From contig NZ_CP009962.1 of the NCBI RefSeq assembly GCF_000786695.1, forward strand, positions 4,402,001-4,466,000: a stretch of DNA of 64,000 bases. The letters are read 5' to 3'. The stretch comes from Collimonas arenae (lineage in GTDB: Bacteria > Pseudomonadota > Gammaproteobacteria > Burkholderiales > Burkholderiaceae_D). The notes beneath the pieces were generated by a model. It was not told the DNA's origin and made no database searches. It saw nothing but the letters and a program-made list of their open reading frames with translations. Below, piece by piece: positions 42,413 to 51,670 of the stretch; position 1 is the first letter of the stretch, and every line of letters begins with the position of its first letter. The position numbers and the translations under genes were made by a program.

Positions 42413-44497
42413 TCAAATGCTACTGAATCGCTTGCCTTCCTTGGCCAGTCTCTCAAGAAGAGGAGCTGGTTCCCAGTACTCGCCGTGTCGCCGATGAAAT
42501 TCACAAATGCGTGCGTAGACCTTGTCCAGTCCTATGCTGTCGGCATAGAACATCGGACCGCCGCGATATGCCGGGAAGCCGTAGCCATTGACATAGACGG
42601 TGTCAATATCGGAAGAACGTTGCGCAATCTCCTCTTCCAGGATGCGCGCGCCTTCGTTGATGAGCGCATAGATGGTGCGCTGGACGATTTCTTCCGACGA
42701 CACCGGGCCGCGCTGTATATTGTCTTCCCGCGCACAACGTTCGATCAACGCCTCGATCTCGGGGTCGGGAATCGGTATGCGGCTGCTGGTTTCGTAGCGA
42801 TAGAAGCCGGCGCTGGTCTTCTGTCCGAAACGTCCCATGTCGCAAATCTGGTCGGCGACCCTGGAGTAGCGCAGATGCGCAGGCCGGGTTGCCGCTTGGC
42901 GCAGGCGCGCGGCACGGCCGATATCCAGGCCGGCCATATCGGCCATGGCGAAAGGCCCCATTGCCATGCCGAAATCGTATAGCGCCTGGTCCACCTGCAA
43001 CACGCTGGCGCCCTCCTCGATCAGGAAATTCGCTTCTCTGGAATAAGGCGTCAGCATGCGATTGCCGACGAAGCCGTCGCATACGCCCACGAGGACGCCG
43101 ATTTTGTTGATGCTCTTCGCCAGTTGCATCGCGGTGGCGACGACATCGTCGGCAGTCTTGGCCCCGCGCACCACTTCAAGCAAGCGCATGACGTTGGCCG
43201 GGCTGAAAAAATGCAAGCCGATCACATCGCCGGGCCGCGACGTACTGCCGGCAATCTCGTTGATGTCCAGCCTGGAGGTATTACTGGCCAGGATCGCACC
43301 GGCTTTACATACCTGATCCAAGCGGCCGAAAACCTCTTTCTTGACCTTCATATCCTCGAATACAGCTTCGATCACCAGATCTGCGCTACTGAACGCTTCG
43401 TACTTCAGAGTGCCTTCGATCAAGCCAAGGCGGTGCTCCATCTTTTCCTGGGAAAGCTTGCCTTTGGAGACAGTCGTCGCATAGTTCTTACGAATGAGCG
43501 CCAGGCCTCTGTCGAGCGCTTCCTGCTGCACTTCCATCAACGTCACGGGAATGTCCGCATTGGCGAAGCACATCGCAATTCCCGCCCCCATCGTCCCAGC
43601 GCCGAGCACGCCCACGCGGGTAATAGGTCGGGTTTCTTGAGGTGACGACAGGCCCGTAATCTTGGCGGCTTCGCGTTCCGCGAAAAACAAGTGACGCAAA
43701 GCCTTCGATTCCGTTCCATTGAGCAAAGCGATGAAGCGTTGCCGTTCAAATGCCAGCCCCTCCTGGCGCGGCAAATTGACCGCCGCTTCGACGCAGGCTA
43801 TACATTCGAGAGGCGCAGGAAACCCGCGCTTCTCCTTTGCCGCTTTCGCACGTGCAGTAGAGAAGAAGTCTTGCGAATCAGCAATCATCGCGGTTCGTTC
43901 GATGTCAATCGGATGCGGTGCCGTTACGGCAGTCATCCGTTCGGCAAACGCCAGCGCACCAGCCAGGAAATCACCTTCGATCAAGTCATCCGCAATGCCG
44001 AGTTGCACAGCTTTTGCGGCATCGACCGGATCGCCTCCAACAATCATCTGCAATGCCGGTGCGACACCGATCAAACGCGGCAGCCGTTGCGTACCTCCGC
44101 AGCCCGGGATCAGGCCAAGCTTGACCTCAGGCAGCGCAACTTGCGCGCGCGGCGACACCACCCGATAGTGGCAAGCCAGCGCCAGCTCGAAGCCGCCGCC
44201 GTAAGCAACACCGTCGATGGCGGCGATGATCGGCTTGGCCGACGCCTCCATGCGCTCAGTAAGCAGTTGCAAGGACGGCTCTGCGCTTGCGGCCGGTGTA
44301 TTGAATTGGCGCAGGTCGGCGCCGCCGCAAAAGATCTTGCCGGCGCCGGTGAGGACGATGGCCTTGATTTCCGGATTGCCGAGCGCGGCTTCGATGCCGG
44401 CAAAGATGGTTTCGCGCACATGGTGAGAGAGACCGTTGACAGGTGGATTATCCAGGCGGATTACGGCAACGGCGCCGTCGTGTTCAGAGACAAGCAT
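42413..44497 (-). CDS. Fused enoyl-CoA hydratase / 3-hydroxyacyl-CoA dehydrogenase
   Basis: A 694-residue bifunctional beta-oxidation enzyme. Residues 1-190 are a crotonase domain with oxyanion-hole segments (IFCGGADLRQF, YGGGFELALACHYR, GLIPGCGGTQRLPRL). The NAD-binding domain begins near 295 (VGVLGAGTMGAGIAMCFA). The dehydrogenase C-terminal domains follow, with LHFFSPANVMRLLEVV and VGVCDGFVGNRM. The ATG at 44497 has GGAG nine bases upstream; an earlier ATG at 44512 lacks a ribosome site. It hydrates crotonyl-CoA-like substrates and oxidises the product to acetoacetyl-CoA-like compounds, between glutaryl-CoA dehydrogenase and thiolase. Confidence 0.93.
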   Translation of the reverse strand: MLVSEHDGAVAVIRLDNPPVNGLSHHVRETIFAGIEAALGNPEIKAIVLTGAGKIFCGGADLRQFNTPAASAEPSLQLLTERMEASAKPIIAAIDGVAYGGGFELALACHYRVVSPRAQVALPEVKLGLIPGCGGTQRLPRLIGVAPALQMIVGGDPVDAAKAVQLGIADDLIEGDFLAGALAFAERMTAVTAPHPIDIERTAMIADSQDFFSTARAKAAKEKRGFPAPLECIACVEAAVNLPRQEGLAFERQRFIALLNGTESKALRHLFFAEREAAKITGLSSPQETRPITRVGVLGAGTMGAGIAMCFANADIPVTLMEVQQEALDRGLALIRKNYATTVSKGKLSQEKMEHRLGLIEGTLKYEAFSSADLVIEAVFEDMKVKKEVFGRLDQVCKAGAILASNTSRLDINEIAGSTSRPGDVIGLHFFSPANVMRLLEVVRGAKTADDVVATAMQLAKSINKIGVLVGVCDGFVGNRMLTPYSREANFLIEEGASVLQVDQALYDFGMAMGPFAMADMAGLDIGRAARLRQAATRPAHLRYSRVADQICDMGRFGQKTSAGFYRYETSSRIPIPDPEIEALIERCAREDNIQRGPVSSEEIVQRTIYALINEGARILEEEIAQRSSDIDTVYVNGYGFPAYRGGPMFYADSIGLDKVYARICEFHRRHGEYWEPAPLLERLAKEGKRFSSI

Positions 44498-44582
44498 ACG
44501 TAGAGACTCCATCGGGAAAGCGCGCGCTTGAGTGGTAAGCGCATTTGATATCCATCGAGCGGCTCGAAGGTACCGGGCAGTA

Positions 44583-45785
44583 TTATTGAAACGCCTGAAT
44601 CCCGGTCTGCGCACGTCCGAGAATCAGCGCGTGAATGTCGTGCGTCCCTTCATAGGTATTCACCACTTCCAGATTCACCATATGACGTATCACGCCGAAC
44701 TCGTCCGAGATACCGTTACCACCCAGCATGTCGCGGGCAACCCGTGCAATATCCAGCGATTTCCCGCAGGAATTACGCTTCATCATCGACGTAATTTCAA
44801 CTGCGGCGGTGCCTTCATCTTTCATCCGCCCCAGTCGCAGGCAGCCTTGCAGGCCGAAAGTGATCTCGGTCTGCATATCGGCAAGTTTTTTCTGGATCAA
44901 TTGATTGGCAGCCAGCGGCCGACCGAACTGCCGGCGATCCAGCACATATTGGCGGGCGATATGCCAGCATGCTTCGGCTGCACCCAAGGCACCCCAAGCG
45001 ATGCCGTAGCGCGCCGAATTCAGGCAGGTGAAAGGACCTTTCAAACCGCGCACATCAGGGAAGGCGTTTTCTTCAGGACAAAACACTTCATCCATCACAA
45101 TCTCACCTGTAATCGATGCCCGCAAACCGACCTTGCCGTGGATGCCAGGCGCCGACAAGCCCTTCATGCCTTTATCCAGGATAAAGCCGCGGATCTGGCC
45201 CTCGTCGTCCTTGGCCCACACGACGAACACGTCGGCGATCGGCGAATTCGATATCCACATCTTGCTGCCGGAAATGCTAAAGCCTCCCGCTACTTTTTTC
45301 GCCCGCGTCACCATCGATCCGGGATCGGAACCGTGGTTCGGCTCGGTCAACCCGAAACACCCTATCCACTCGCCGGTGGCAAGCTTGGGTAAATATTTCT
45401 GGCGTTGCGCCTCGGTGCCGAATTCATAGATCGGCACCATGACCAGCGATGACTGTACGCTCATCATCGAACGGTAACCGGAGTCGACGCGCTCCACTTC
45501 CCTTGCGATCAGACCGTAGCTGACGTAATTCAGGCCGGGACCACCGTATTGTTCGGGAATGGTCGGCCCCAATAGCCCCAGCTCGCCCATCTCGCGAAAA
45601 ATCGCCGGGTCGGTTTTTTCTTGACGGAACGCCTCTAGCACGCGCGGCTGCAATTTATCCTGGCAATACGCGGCGGCGGCATCGCGCACCATGCGTTCTT
45701 CATCGGTCAACTGCTGGTTGAGCAGCAGCGGGTCATCCCAGCAGAACTGGGCTTTCGCCTTCTTTGCAGTGTCGATCGGATTCAT
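44583..45785 (-). CDS. gcdH: Glutaryl-CoA dehydrogenase
   Basis: A 400-residue acyl-CoA dehydrogenase of the glutaryl-CoA group. FAD-binding blocks are [16 protein letters not shown] and [16 protein letters not shown]; the catalytic glutamate is in [18 protein letters not shown], the group's hallmark. It oxidises and decarboxylates glutaryl-CoA to crotonyl-CoA, passing electrons to ETF. The ATG at 45785 has AAAGGA upstream; the frame is open to 45848. It sits directly before the fused hydratase/dehydrogenase, which handles its product. Confidence 0.93.
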   Translation of the reverse strand: MNPIDTAKKAKAQFCWDDPLLLNQQLTDEERMVRDAAAAYCQDKLQPRVLEAFRQEKTDPAIFREMGELGLLGPTIPEQYGGPGLNYVSYGLIAREVERVDSGYRSMMSVQSSLVMVPIYEFGTEAQRQKYLPKLATGEWIGCFGLTEPNHGSDPGSMVTRAKKVAGGFSISGSKMWISNSPIADVFVVWAKDDEGQIRGFILDKGMKGLSAPGIHGKVGLRASITGEIVMDEVFCPEENAFPDVRGLKGPFTCLNSARYGIAWGALGAAEACWHIARQYVLDRRQFGRPLAANQLIQKKLADMQTEITFGLQGCLRLGRMKDEGTAAVEITSMMKRNSCGKSLDIARVARDMLGGNGISDEFGVIRHMVNLEVVNTYEGTHDIHALILGRAQTGIQAFQ

Positions 45786-45872
45786 GGAAAGTCCTTTAAC
45801 TATGTTGCGACATGTTGAAAACAGGCAGATGGAAAATGGCATCTGCAAAAAAATATGAACGGCCTTGAAACA

Positions 45873-46577
45873 TTAATCTCGGGCGAAATACAGGTCGTGC
45901 AAGGCATCCAGGTCGACCTCGGCAGCGGCTTTCGACAACAAGACCTTGCCGCTCTGCATCAGGTAGACATGATCGGCTACACCGACGGCGCGATGCGTGT
46001 TCTGTTCCACCAGGACGATGGTCCGCCCTTCGTCTTTCAAGCGTTGCAAGATGCGGAACAGATCGTCGACAACCACGGGCGCAAGTCCCAGCGACGGCTC
46101 ATCGATCAGGATCACCTTCGGCTCGGACATCAGGCCGCGCCCCATCGCCAGCATCTGCGCCTCGCCGCCAGACAGTGAACCGGCCAATTGCCGCCGTCTT
46201 TCCTTCAGCCTGGGAAACAACTCGTAAGCAAGTTCCAGATTCACGCCTGAGCGCGCGCGATGCTGTTTAGCGAATGCGCCCATCATCAGGTTTTCTTCCA
46301 CCGTCATGTCGCGGAATACCATGCGTCCTTCGGGAATCAAACTGATTCCGTGGTTCGCCATCTCCCAGGTTTTGACGCTTCCCAGCGGTTGACCATTGAA
46401 CAGTATCCGGCCTTGCGTAACCGGCACCAGGCCCATGATCGCGCGCAGCAGCGTGGTCTTGCCTGCGCCGTTGGGACCGATGATGGTGGTGAGTTTTCCC
46501 GGCGCGATATCGAGCGAAATATTCCACAGTATGTTGATTGCGCCGTAACCGGCACGCAAATCGGAGATTTCAATCAT
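45873..46577 (-). CDS. livF: Branched-chain amino acid-type ABC transporter ATP-binding protein LivF
   Basis: A 234-residue ATPase. Walker A GPNGAGKTTL is near residue 37, the signature LSGGEAQML near 137 and Walker B KVILIDEPSLGL near 155. The ATG at 46577 follows AGGTGG; a GTG at 46586 is in frame. It overlaps the end of livG by 8 bp. It energises import by the LivHM permease together with LivG. Although called branched-chain transporters, Liv systems near acyl-CoA genes often carry aromatic or dicarboxylic acids. Confidence 0.93.
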   Translation of the reverse strand: MIEISDLRAGYGAINILWNISLDIAPGKLTTIIGPNGAGKTTLLRAIMGLVPVTQGRILFNGQPLGSVKTWEMANHGISLIPEGRMVFRDMTVEENLMMGAFAKQHRARSGVNLELAYELFPRLKERRRQLAGSLSGGEAQMLAMGRGLMSEPKVILIDEPSLGLAPVVVDDLFRILQRLKDEGRTIVLVEQNTHRAVGVADHVYLMQSGKVLLSKAAAEVDLDALHDLYFARD

Positions 46578-47283
46578 GGCCGCCACCTGTATAGCTTTTA
46601 ATCACTTGCGGGTCGTTGAACACTTCATCCGGCGTACCGTCCGCGATCAGTTCACCGAAATTCAGCACGCAGACGCGGCTGCACAGTTTGCTGATGGTTT
46701 CGATGTCGTGTTCTATGATCAGGATGCCGATGCCGTATTTTTTATGCAGGCTCATCAACGTCTGCATGAAGCGGCGCTTGCCGTTGGTTTCCAGCCCTGC
46801 CAACACCTCATCGAGCAGCAGCAGCTTCGGTTCGGTTGCCAACGCTTTCGCCACTTCCAGCGCCTTGAGTTCGGTCAGCGCCAGTTCTGTAGCTGCATTG
46901 CACTGCGCCTTGCCGCTCAGTTCCAGGAAATCGAGAATTTCATCGATTTTTTTCTGGTCGACTTTGCCAGTTCCGAAGCGCTGCGCCACCTGCAGGTTTT
47001 CCCGTACGGTCAATTCATGCATGGGCTGCGGAATCTGGAAAGAGCGGCCGATGCCGAGACGTGCGCGGGCGTGCAGCGGCGTCTTCAATACATTCGCCGT
47101 ATTGAAGACGATCTGTCCGCTGCTAGGCTTGACCAGGCCGGAAATCGCATTGAACAAGGTGGTTTTCCCGGCGCCGTTCGGCCCGACCAAACCGACCACT
47201 TCGTCGCTGGCGATCTCCATGCTGACCCGGTTGACGGCTGTCAGGCCGCCGAATCTGATCGTGACGTCCTCAAGCCTTAACAT
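46570..47283 (-). CDS. livG: Branched-chain amino acid-type ABC transporter ATP-binding protein LivG
   Basis: A 237-residue ATPase. Walker A GPNGAGKTTLFNAISG is near 35 and Walker B KLLLLDEVLAGLETN near 160. The ABC signature is non-canonical: where LSxGQ is expected the sequence reads ELALTELKALEVAKAL, a variant seen in a LivG subgroup. AGAGG precedes the ATG; it overlaps livM by 14 bp and livF by 8 bp, so the operon is tightly coupled. Confidence 0.92.
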   Translation of the reverse strand: MLRLEDVTIRFGGLTAVNRVSMEIASDEVVGLVGPNGAGKTTLFNAISGLVKPSSGQIVFNTANVLKTPLHARARLGIGRSFQIPQPMHELTVRENLQVAQRFGTGKVDQKKIDEILDFLELSGKAQCNAATELALTELKALEVAKALATEPKLLLLDEVLAGLETNGKRRFMQTLMSLHKKYGIGILIIEHDIETISKLCSRVCVLNFGELIADGTPDEVFNDPQVIKSYTGGGHD

Positions 47284-48229
47284 GGGTTTTCCTCTTGAAT
47301 TTTTGCGCGAGCAAGGGAACCAGGCCGGCCGGGCTGAAAATGATCATCATCACCAGCAGCACGCCGAGAATCATCTGGTGCCCGGTGGGGATCAGGTTCT
47401 TGAAGATCAATTGATCGATCATGTAGACCGCCACCGCGCCCACCAGCGGACCAAGCAGCGTCCGGTAGCCGCCGAAGATCGCCGCAATGATCGGGATCAC
47501 TGTCCAGCTGGATCCGAATGCATAATCAGGTTCCAGGAAATTGATGTAGTGGGCATTGAACGCACCGATCATGCCAGTCATGAAAGCCGACACAACCAGC
47601 ATGGATGCCTTCAACAAGGTACTGTTGACCCCGACCACGCGGGTCGCATCTTCCGACTCGTGCATTGCCCTGAGCGCAAGGCCATAGTAACTCTTGCGGA
47701 TCAGGTGATACGCCCAGACGAAAGCAACGACCATGGTGAGAATCACCAGGTAACCTCCCACCTTGCTGCCCAGGTCGAAGCCCAATACGTTCGGCAATTG
47801 GGGAATATTCGACAAGCCGCCTGAACCACCGGTGATATCCTGGAACTGGGTCGCCAGGATACGGAAGATCTGTGCGTACGCCAGGATCGCCAGCGCAAAG
47901 TACGGCCCCTTCAGGCGCAAGGCCGGCAGCATGGCCAGCGATGCTATCGCCGCCCCCACGCCGCCCAACAGCATCGCCGGAAAAACCGGCAAGCCGAATT
48001 TGAGCGTCAGCAAGGCCGATGCGTAAGAGCCGACGCCAAAAAAAGCTGCCTGCCCGAAGCTCACCATGCCGCCCAGATTACCGAGCAGCGCCCACGCCAG
48101 CGCAATCCCGCCGATGGTCAGCGACGCCACCACCAGGCTCATCATGTAGAGATTGCTGCCGAACAGCAGCGGCACTAGCAGATACAGGACCGGGGCTGCA
48201 ACCATGCATATCAAGGTGCGCTGTTTCAT
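47270..48229 (-). CDS. livM: Branched-chain amino acid-type ABC transporter permease LivM
   Basis: A 319-residue inner-membrane permease with about nine hydrophobic segments. Family blocks are GNLGGMVSFGQAAFFGVGSYASALL and LRAMHESEDATRVVGVN, the latter the cytoplasmic coupling region contacting the ATPases. The ATG overlaps the livH stop (ATGA) with GGAGG upstream. It forms the translocation pore with LivH. Confidence 0.94.
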   Translation of the reverse strand: MKQRTLICMVAAPVLYLLVPLLFGSNLYMMSLVVASLTIGGIALAWALLGNLGGMVSFGQAAFFGVGSYASALLTLKFGLPVFPAMLLGGVGAAIASLAMLPALRLKGPYFALAILAYAQIFRILATQFQDITGGSGGLSNIPQLPNVLGFDLGSKVGGYLVILTMVVAFVWAYHLIRKSYYGLALRAMHESEDATRVVGVNSTLLKASMLVVSAFMTGMIGAFNAHYINFLEPDYAFGSSWTVIPIIAAIFGGYRTLLGPLVGAVAVYMIDQLIFKNLIPTGHQMILGVLLVMMIIFSPAGLVPLLAQKFKRKTHVKA

Positions 48230-49098
48230 CCGCGCCTCCTGCTGGCGCCAAACAAGCCGTTCGGTAAGACGAACAAGACCAGCAGGAACAGCAGCATGCC
48301 AGTCAGCTCTTGCAGTGCGGAGCTATACAAGGTGATCGTCAGGGATTCGACCACTCCCAGCAATATTGCCCCCACAAGGACGCCCGGAATCGATCCCGCT
48401 CCAGCCAGCACGGTAATGATGAATGCTTTCACAGTGAGCGATTCGCCCAGCGCCGGCTGGATGACACCCGAGCTGTACAGCGCAACTCCGGCGAAAGTGG
48501 CAAGCACCCCGGCGAGGACAAATGAAATCAGTTCGGTCCATTGCGGATTGATGCCCATCAGCTTGGCGGCATCGCGGTTACTGGCGACGGCGCGCACCGC
48601 CCTCCCATGCCAGCTTTTGGCCAGCCACCACCAGCCGCCCAGCATCAGCACCAGGCTCACAATGAAAAACAGCAATTCGCTGTTCATGCTGTAGAGGGAT
48701 CCCAGCACGAACGCCTCCTGAAACCAGGCATTGCTGGTCGAATGGATGTCTGATTTCCAGATCAGCAATATCGCGTTCGTCAAGACAATGCCGATACCGT
48801 AGGTCAGGAGCAGCGAATTCAGCTCGCGGTCTTTCTTGATCTTGCTGACAAAAAAATAGACGAGGACGGAAGCAATGCACACCACTACCAGCGCCAGCGG
48901 AATCGCCAGCAGCGGATTGATTTTCAGCCCTGACTCGGTCATGTAGGCAATATAGGCGGCAAGCAGCACCAGTTCGCCGTGAGCCAGATTGATGATTTTC
49001 ATGGTGCCGAAAACCACCGCCAATCCCAGCGCGATCAATGCGTACGATCCCCCGGTCAGCAAACCGGAAAACAAGGACTGCAAAATTAAGTCAGACAT
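48226..49098 (-). CDS. livH: Branched-chain amino acid-type ABC transporter permease LivH
   Basis: A 290-residue inner-membrane permease with about eight hydrophobic segments. Family blocks are GLLTGGSYALIALGLAVVFGTMKIINLAHGELVLLAAY and RAVASNRDAAKLMGIN (coupling helix). AAGGCG upstream of the ATG. It follows the binding-protein gene across a 98-bp gap that contains a perfect hairpin. Confidence 0.94.
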   Translation of the reverse strand: MSDLILQSLFSGLLTGGSYALIALGLAVVFGTMKIINLAHGELVLLAAYIAYMTESGLKINPLLAIPLALVVVCIASVLVYFFVSKIKKDRELNSLLLTYGIGIVLTNAILLIWKSDIHSTSNAWFQEAFVLGSLYSMNSELLFFIVSLVLMLGGWWWLAKSWHGRAVRAVASNRDAAKLMGINPQWTELISFVLAGVLATFAGVALYSSGVIQPALGESLTVKAFIITVLAGAGSIPGVLVGAILLGVVESLTITLYSSALQELTGMLLFLLVLFVLPNGLFGASRRRG

Positions 49099-49150
49099 AT
49101 GATTCGCCTTATTGGATGTTTAATCCATGAACCGGAAAAGCGCAATTTGT

Positions 49151-49178
49151 CAGCCTGTCCGGCGATGCGAACAGGCTG
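49151..49178 (-). terminator. Attenuator-like hairpin between livK and livH
   Basis: CAGCCTGT and ACAGGCTG form a perfect eight-base stem with a 12-base loop and no T run. Such hairpins after binding-protein genes commonly stabilise the upstream mRNA or thin transcription into the permease genes. Confidence 0.5.
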
Positions 49179-49196
49179 CAACGATGGCTGCGGAAA

Positions 49197-50360
49197 TTAC
49201 CAGGGCACACCGGGGAAATTCATCTTGCCGGTGGCGAATTCCTTCGGCCAGACGATGACTATCTTGCCGTTCTGGTGCTGGCCGATATGCTGGATGAAAT
49301 TCGGGTTATCGCCTCGCGCATCGAACTGGAGGCGACCGATCAAGGTAGTCCGGTCGGTTTTGCGCATTTCGTCCGCTAGGCCGTCCTTCATCAAGCTGCC
49401 TTTGTCGGCCGCGCGTCCGATCGCTTCGAACAGCGCCATTGCTTGCACGAAGCCGTATTCGCTCAAATAATCGGGGCTCTTGTGGTACAAGGCCTTGAAC
49501 GTTGCTTCGAACTGCTTGCCTTCGGCGCTGTCGAATTCAGCCGGATAAGGCAGTATCTCCGTACCAGAGACATTAGGTACCAGATCGGGAAAATCCTTCG
49601 ACATTTTTGCGTTGGCGATCTGCCAGACACCAACCAGCGCCTTGACGTTCGGTTTCAATACCTTAGCTGCGCGCAGGATGCCGACATAGTCGTTTTCATA
49701 GCCCAGCATATTGATGGCGTCGGGACGGTCCTGCAATTTCACTTTATTGATGATGGGCTTGAAATCGGCAATGGCAGGATCGAAGGGATGCAGCGTTACT
49801 TTCACGCCCTTGGCTGTCATGATCTTGTTGACGTCAACGGCAAGTTCGTTGGTCGACTTCTTGGTGGAATAAATGATCGACAAGGACTTGATGCCCATGT
49901 CGGCGAACATGCCGGTCATGGCACGCACGTAGCCGTTGGTATTATTGATCCGGAAAAATTTCTTGTATCCCTGCGTCACGAATTCCTCGCTGGTGCCGCC
50001 GGAAGTGATGTAGACCAGTCCTGCCTTGTTGGCGGCAGTGGATGCCGGCCCGACCAGATCTGAAGTTGCACCGCCCGTGATGGCCAGAACGTTTTGCGAT
50101 GCGAGCTGCTCCACCCCTGCGATCGCCTTGGCAGGCGCAGACTCGTCGTCTATCGTCACCAGCTTGATCTTGTGCTTGGGCTGTTGCTTGTTAAAGACCT
50201 CGACCGCAGTCAGCATGCCTTCATGCATTCCGGTGCCGCCGCGCGCATTGGCGCCCGTCAGCGAGATGACTGAGCCGACCTTGAATTCATCGGCGTACGC
50301 TGCATTAACAATCGCTGTAGCTGCAAGCGCAATGGCTAGCGCTGTCAGTTTCATTTTCAT
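49197..50360 (-). CDS. livK: Branched-chain amino acid-type ABC transporter substrate-binding protein
   Basis: A 387-residue periplasmic binding protein. A cleavable signal peptide (LTALAIALAATAIVNAAYA) is followed by DEFKVGSVISLTGANARGG, the family start. Ligand-loop regions such as ITGGATSDLVGPASTAANKAGLVYITSGG are visible. GGAG lies six bases before the first ATG (50360). It captures the substrate for LivHMGF. Its neighbours (CoA-transferase, glutaryl-CoA dehydrogenase) suggest a carboxylic acid rather than leucine as ligand; this is inference. Confidence 0.93.
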   Translation of the reverse strand: MKMKLTALAIALAATAIVNAAYADEFKVGSVISLTGANARGGTGMHEGMLTAVEVFNKQQPKHKIKLVTIDDESAPAKAIAGVEQLASQNVLAITGGATSDLVGPASTAANKAGLVYITSGGTSEEFVTQGYKKFFRINNTNGYVRAMTGMFADMGIKSLSIIYSTKKSTNELAVDVNKIMTAKGVKVTLHPFDPAIADFKPIINKVKLQDRPDAINMLGYENDYVGILRAAKVLKPNVKALVGVWQIANAKMSKDFPDLVPNVSGTEILPYPAEFDSAEGKQFEATFKALYHKSPDYLSEYGFVQAMALFEAIGRAADKGSLMKDGLADEMRKTDRTTLIGRLQFDARGDNPNFIQHIGQHQNGKIVIVWPKEFATGKMNFPGVPW

Positions 50361-50434
50361 TACTGTCTCCAATTTTGTGTAGGCGGCTCGACCTTTCTAT
50401 GAAGGTCTTTGTAATGCCCGCCGTATTTACATTC

Positions 50435-51646
50435 TCAGACTACTTTGACCACACCCTCTTGCAACAATATGTCCAACTCGCTTTTTTCAAGGCCAAGCTC
50501 GGTGAGCACTTCCATCGTTTGCGCACCAAATCCCGGTGGCGCCGTACGATAGGAGGCCGGTGTGCGGCTGAGCTTTATCGGCGCTCCCGCGCCCTTGTAG
50601 TCACCAATGCTCACCAGCATCTCCCGATGCGCGGTATGCGGATGAGCCACCACTTCGTCAATGCCGAGTACCGGGCCGCACGGCACGCCGCAACGGATCA
50701 ACCTCTCGGCGACAGGCTTGCATTCATGGTCGGCCAGCAAGGCCTCCAGCGCCGTCTTTAGTTCCGCACGATGATTGCAGCGCGCACCGTTGGTGGCGAA
50801 GCGGCTGTCGGCTGCCAGATCGGCCTGCCCCAGCTGCTCGCACAGCTTCGCAAATTGACCATCGTTACCGACTGCAAGATAAATCGGCGTGGTCTTGGTC
50901 GCATAGGTATCGTATGGCGCAATATTGGGGTGCGCATTGCCGGTGGGGGCCGATACTTTCCCTGACAGGAAATGGTTTGCCAGATGGGGATGCAATAGCG
51001 AGACGCCTGAGTCGTATAAAGCCGCTTCTACGAACTGGCCTTTGCCGCTGCGTTGCCGTTCCTGCAAAGCCAGCAGGATACCGATCACGGCGTTCAATCC
51101 GGTGACCATGTCCACCACAGGCAGGCCGACCCGCAAAGGATCGCCACCGCTTTCGCCGTTGACGCTCATGATCCCTGCCATCGCCTGGATGACCGCATCG
51201 TAGCCGGGTAAACCGCCCAAGGGGCCGTCAGCGCCAAAGCCGGAAATACGGCAATGGATCAACTTCGGGAAAAGCTTGGATAGCGTCTGTTCGTAGCCCA
51301 GGCCCCATTTCTCCAACGTGCCGGTCTTGAAATTCTCGACCAGCACATCGGCGTCGGCCAGCAACCGACGCAGCAAATCGCGCCCGGCAGGCAGGGTAAG
51401 GTCAATCACGATGCCGCGCTTGTTCCTGTTGATCCCCAGGTAGTAGGAGGCCGTGCCATCCTGGAAGGGTGGCCCCCATCCTCTGGTTTCATCGCCCTGC
51501 GGCGGCTCGACCTTGATCACATCCGCGCCGTGGTCGCCGAGGATCTGGGCGCAAAACGGCCCACCCAGGACGCGACTCAAGTCGATCACCTTCAAACCCG
51601 CCAATGCGCCGTTCGCTATCTGTTGCATATTCACCGATCCGTTCAT
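50435..51646 (-). CDS. CaiB/BaiF family CoA-transferase (glutarate CoA-transferase candidate)
   Basis: A 403-residue family III CoA-transferase. It opens LAGLKVIDLSRVLGGPFCAQILGDHGADVIKVEPP, with RNKRGIVIDL and the catalytic Asp in the GYDAVIQAMAGIMSVNG region. It moves CoA from a donor such as succinyl-CoA to a free acid. Placed between an acyl-CoA dehydrogenase, a solute importer and glutaryl-CoA dehydrogenase, succinyl-CoA:glutarate CoA-transferase is the simplest role. Start ATG 51646 is weakly supported; ATG 51628 is an alternative. Confidence 0.9.
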   Translation of the reverse strand: MNGSVNMQQIANGALAGLKVIDLSRVLGGPFCAQILGDHGADVIKVEPPQGDETRGWGPPFQDGTASYYLGINRNKRGIVIDLTLPAGRDLLRRLLADADVLVENFKTGTLEKWGLGYEQTLSKLFPKLIHCRISGFGADGPLGGLPGYDAVIQAMAGIMSVNGESGGDPLRVGLPVVDMVTGLNAVIGILLALQERQRSGKGQFVEAALYDSGVSLLHPHLANHFLSGKVSAPTGNAHPNIAPYDTYATKTTPIYLAVGNDGQFAKLCEQLGQADLAADSRFATNGARCNHRAELKTALEALLADHECKPVAERLIRCGVPCGPVLGIDEVVAHPHTAHREMLVSIGDYKGAGAPIKLSRTPASYRTAPPGFGAQTMEVLTELGLEKSELDILLQEGVVKVV

Positions 51647-51670
51647 AAAGAATGTGTGAGCGCCCTGACC

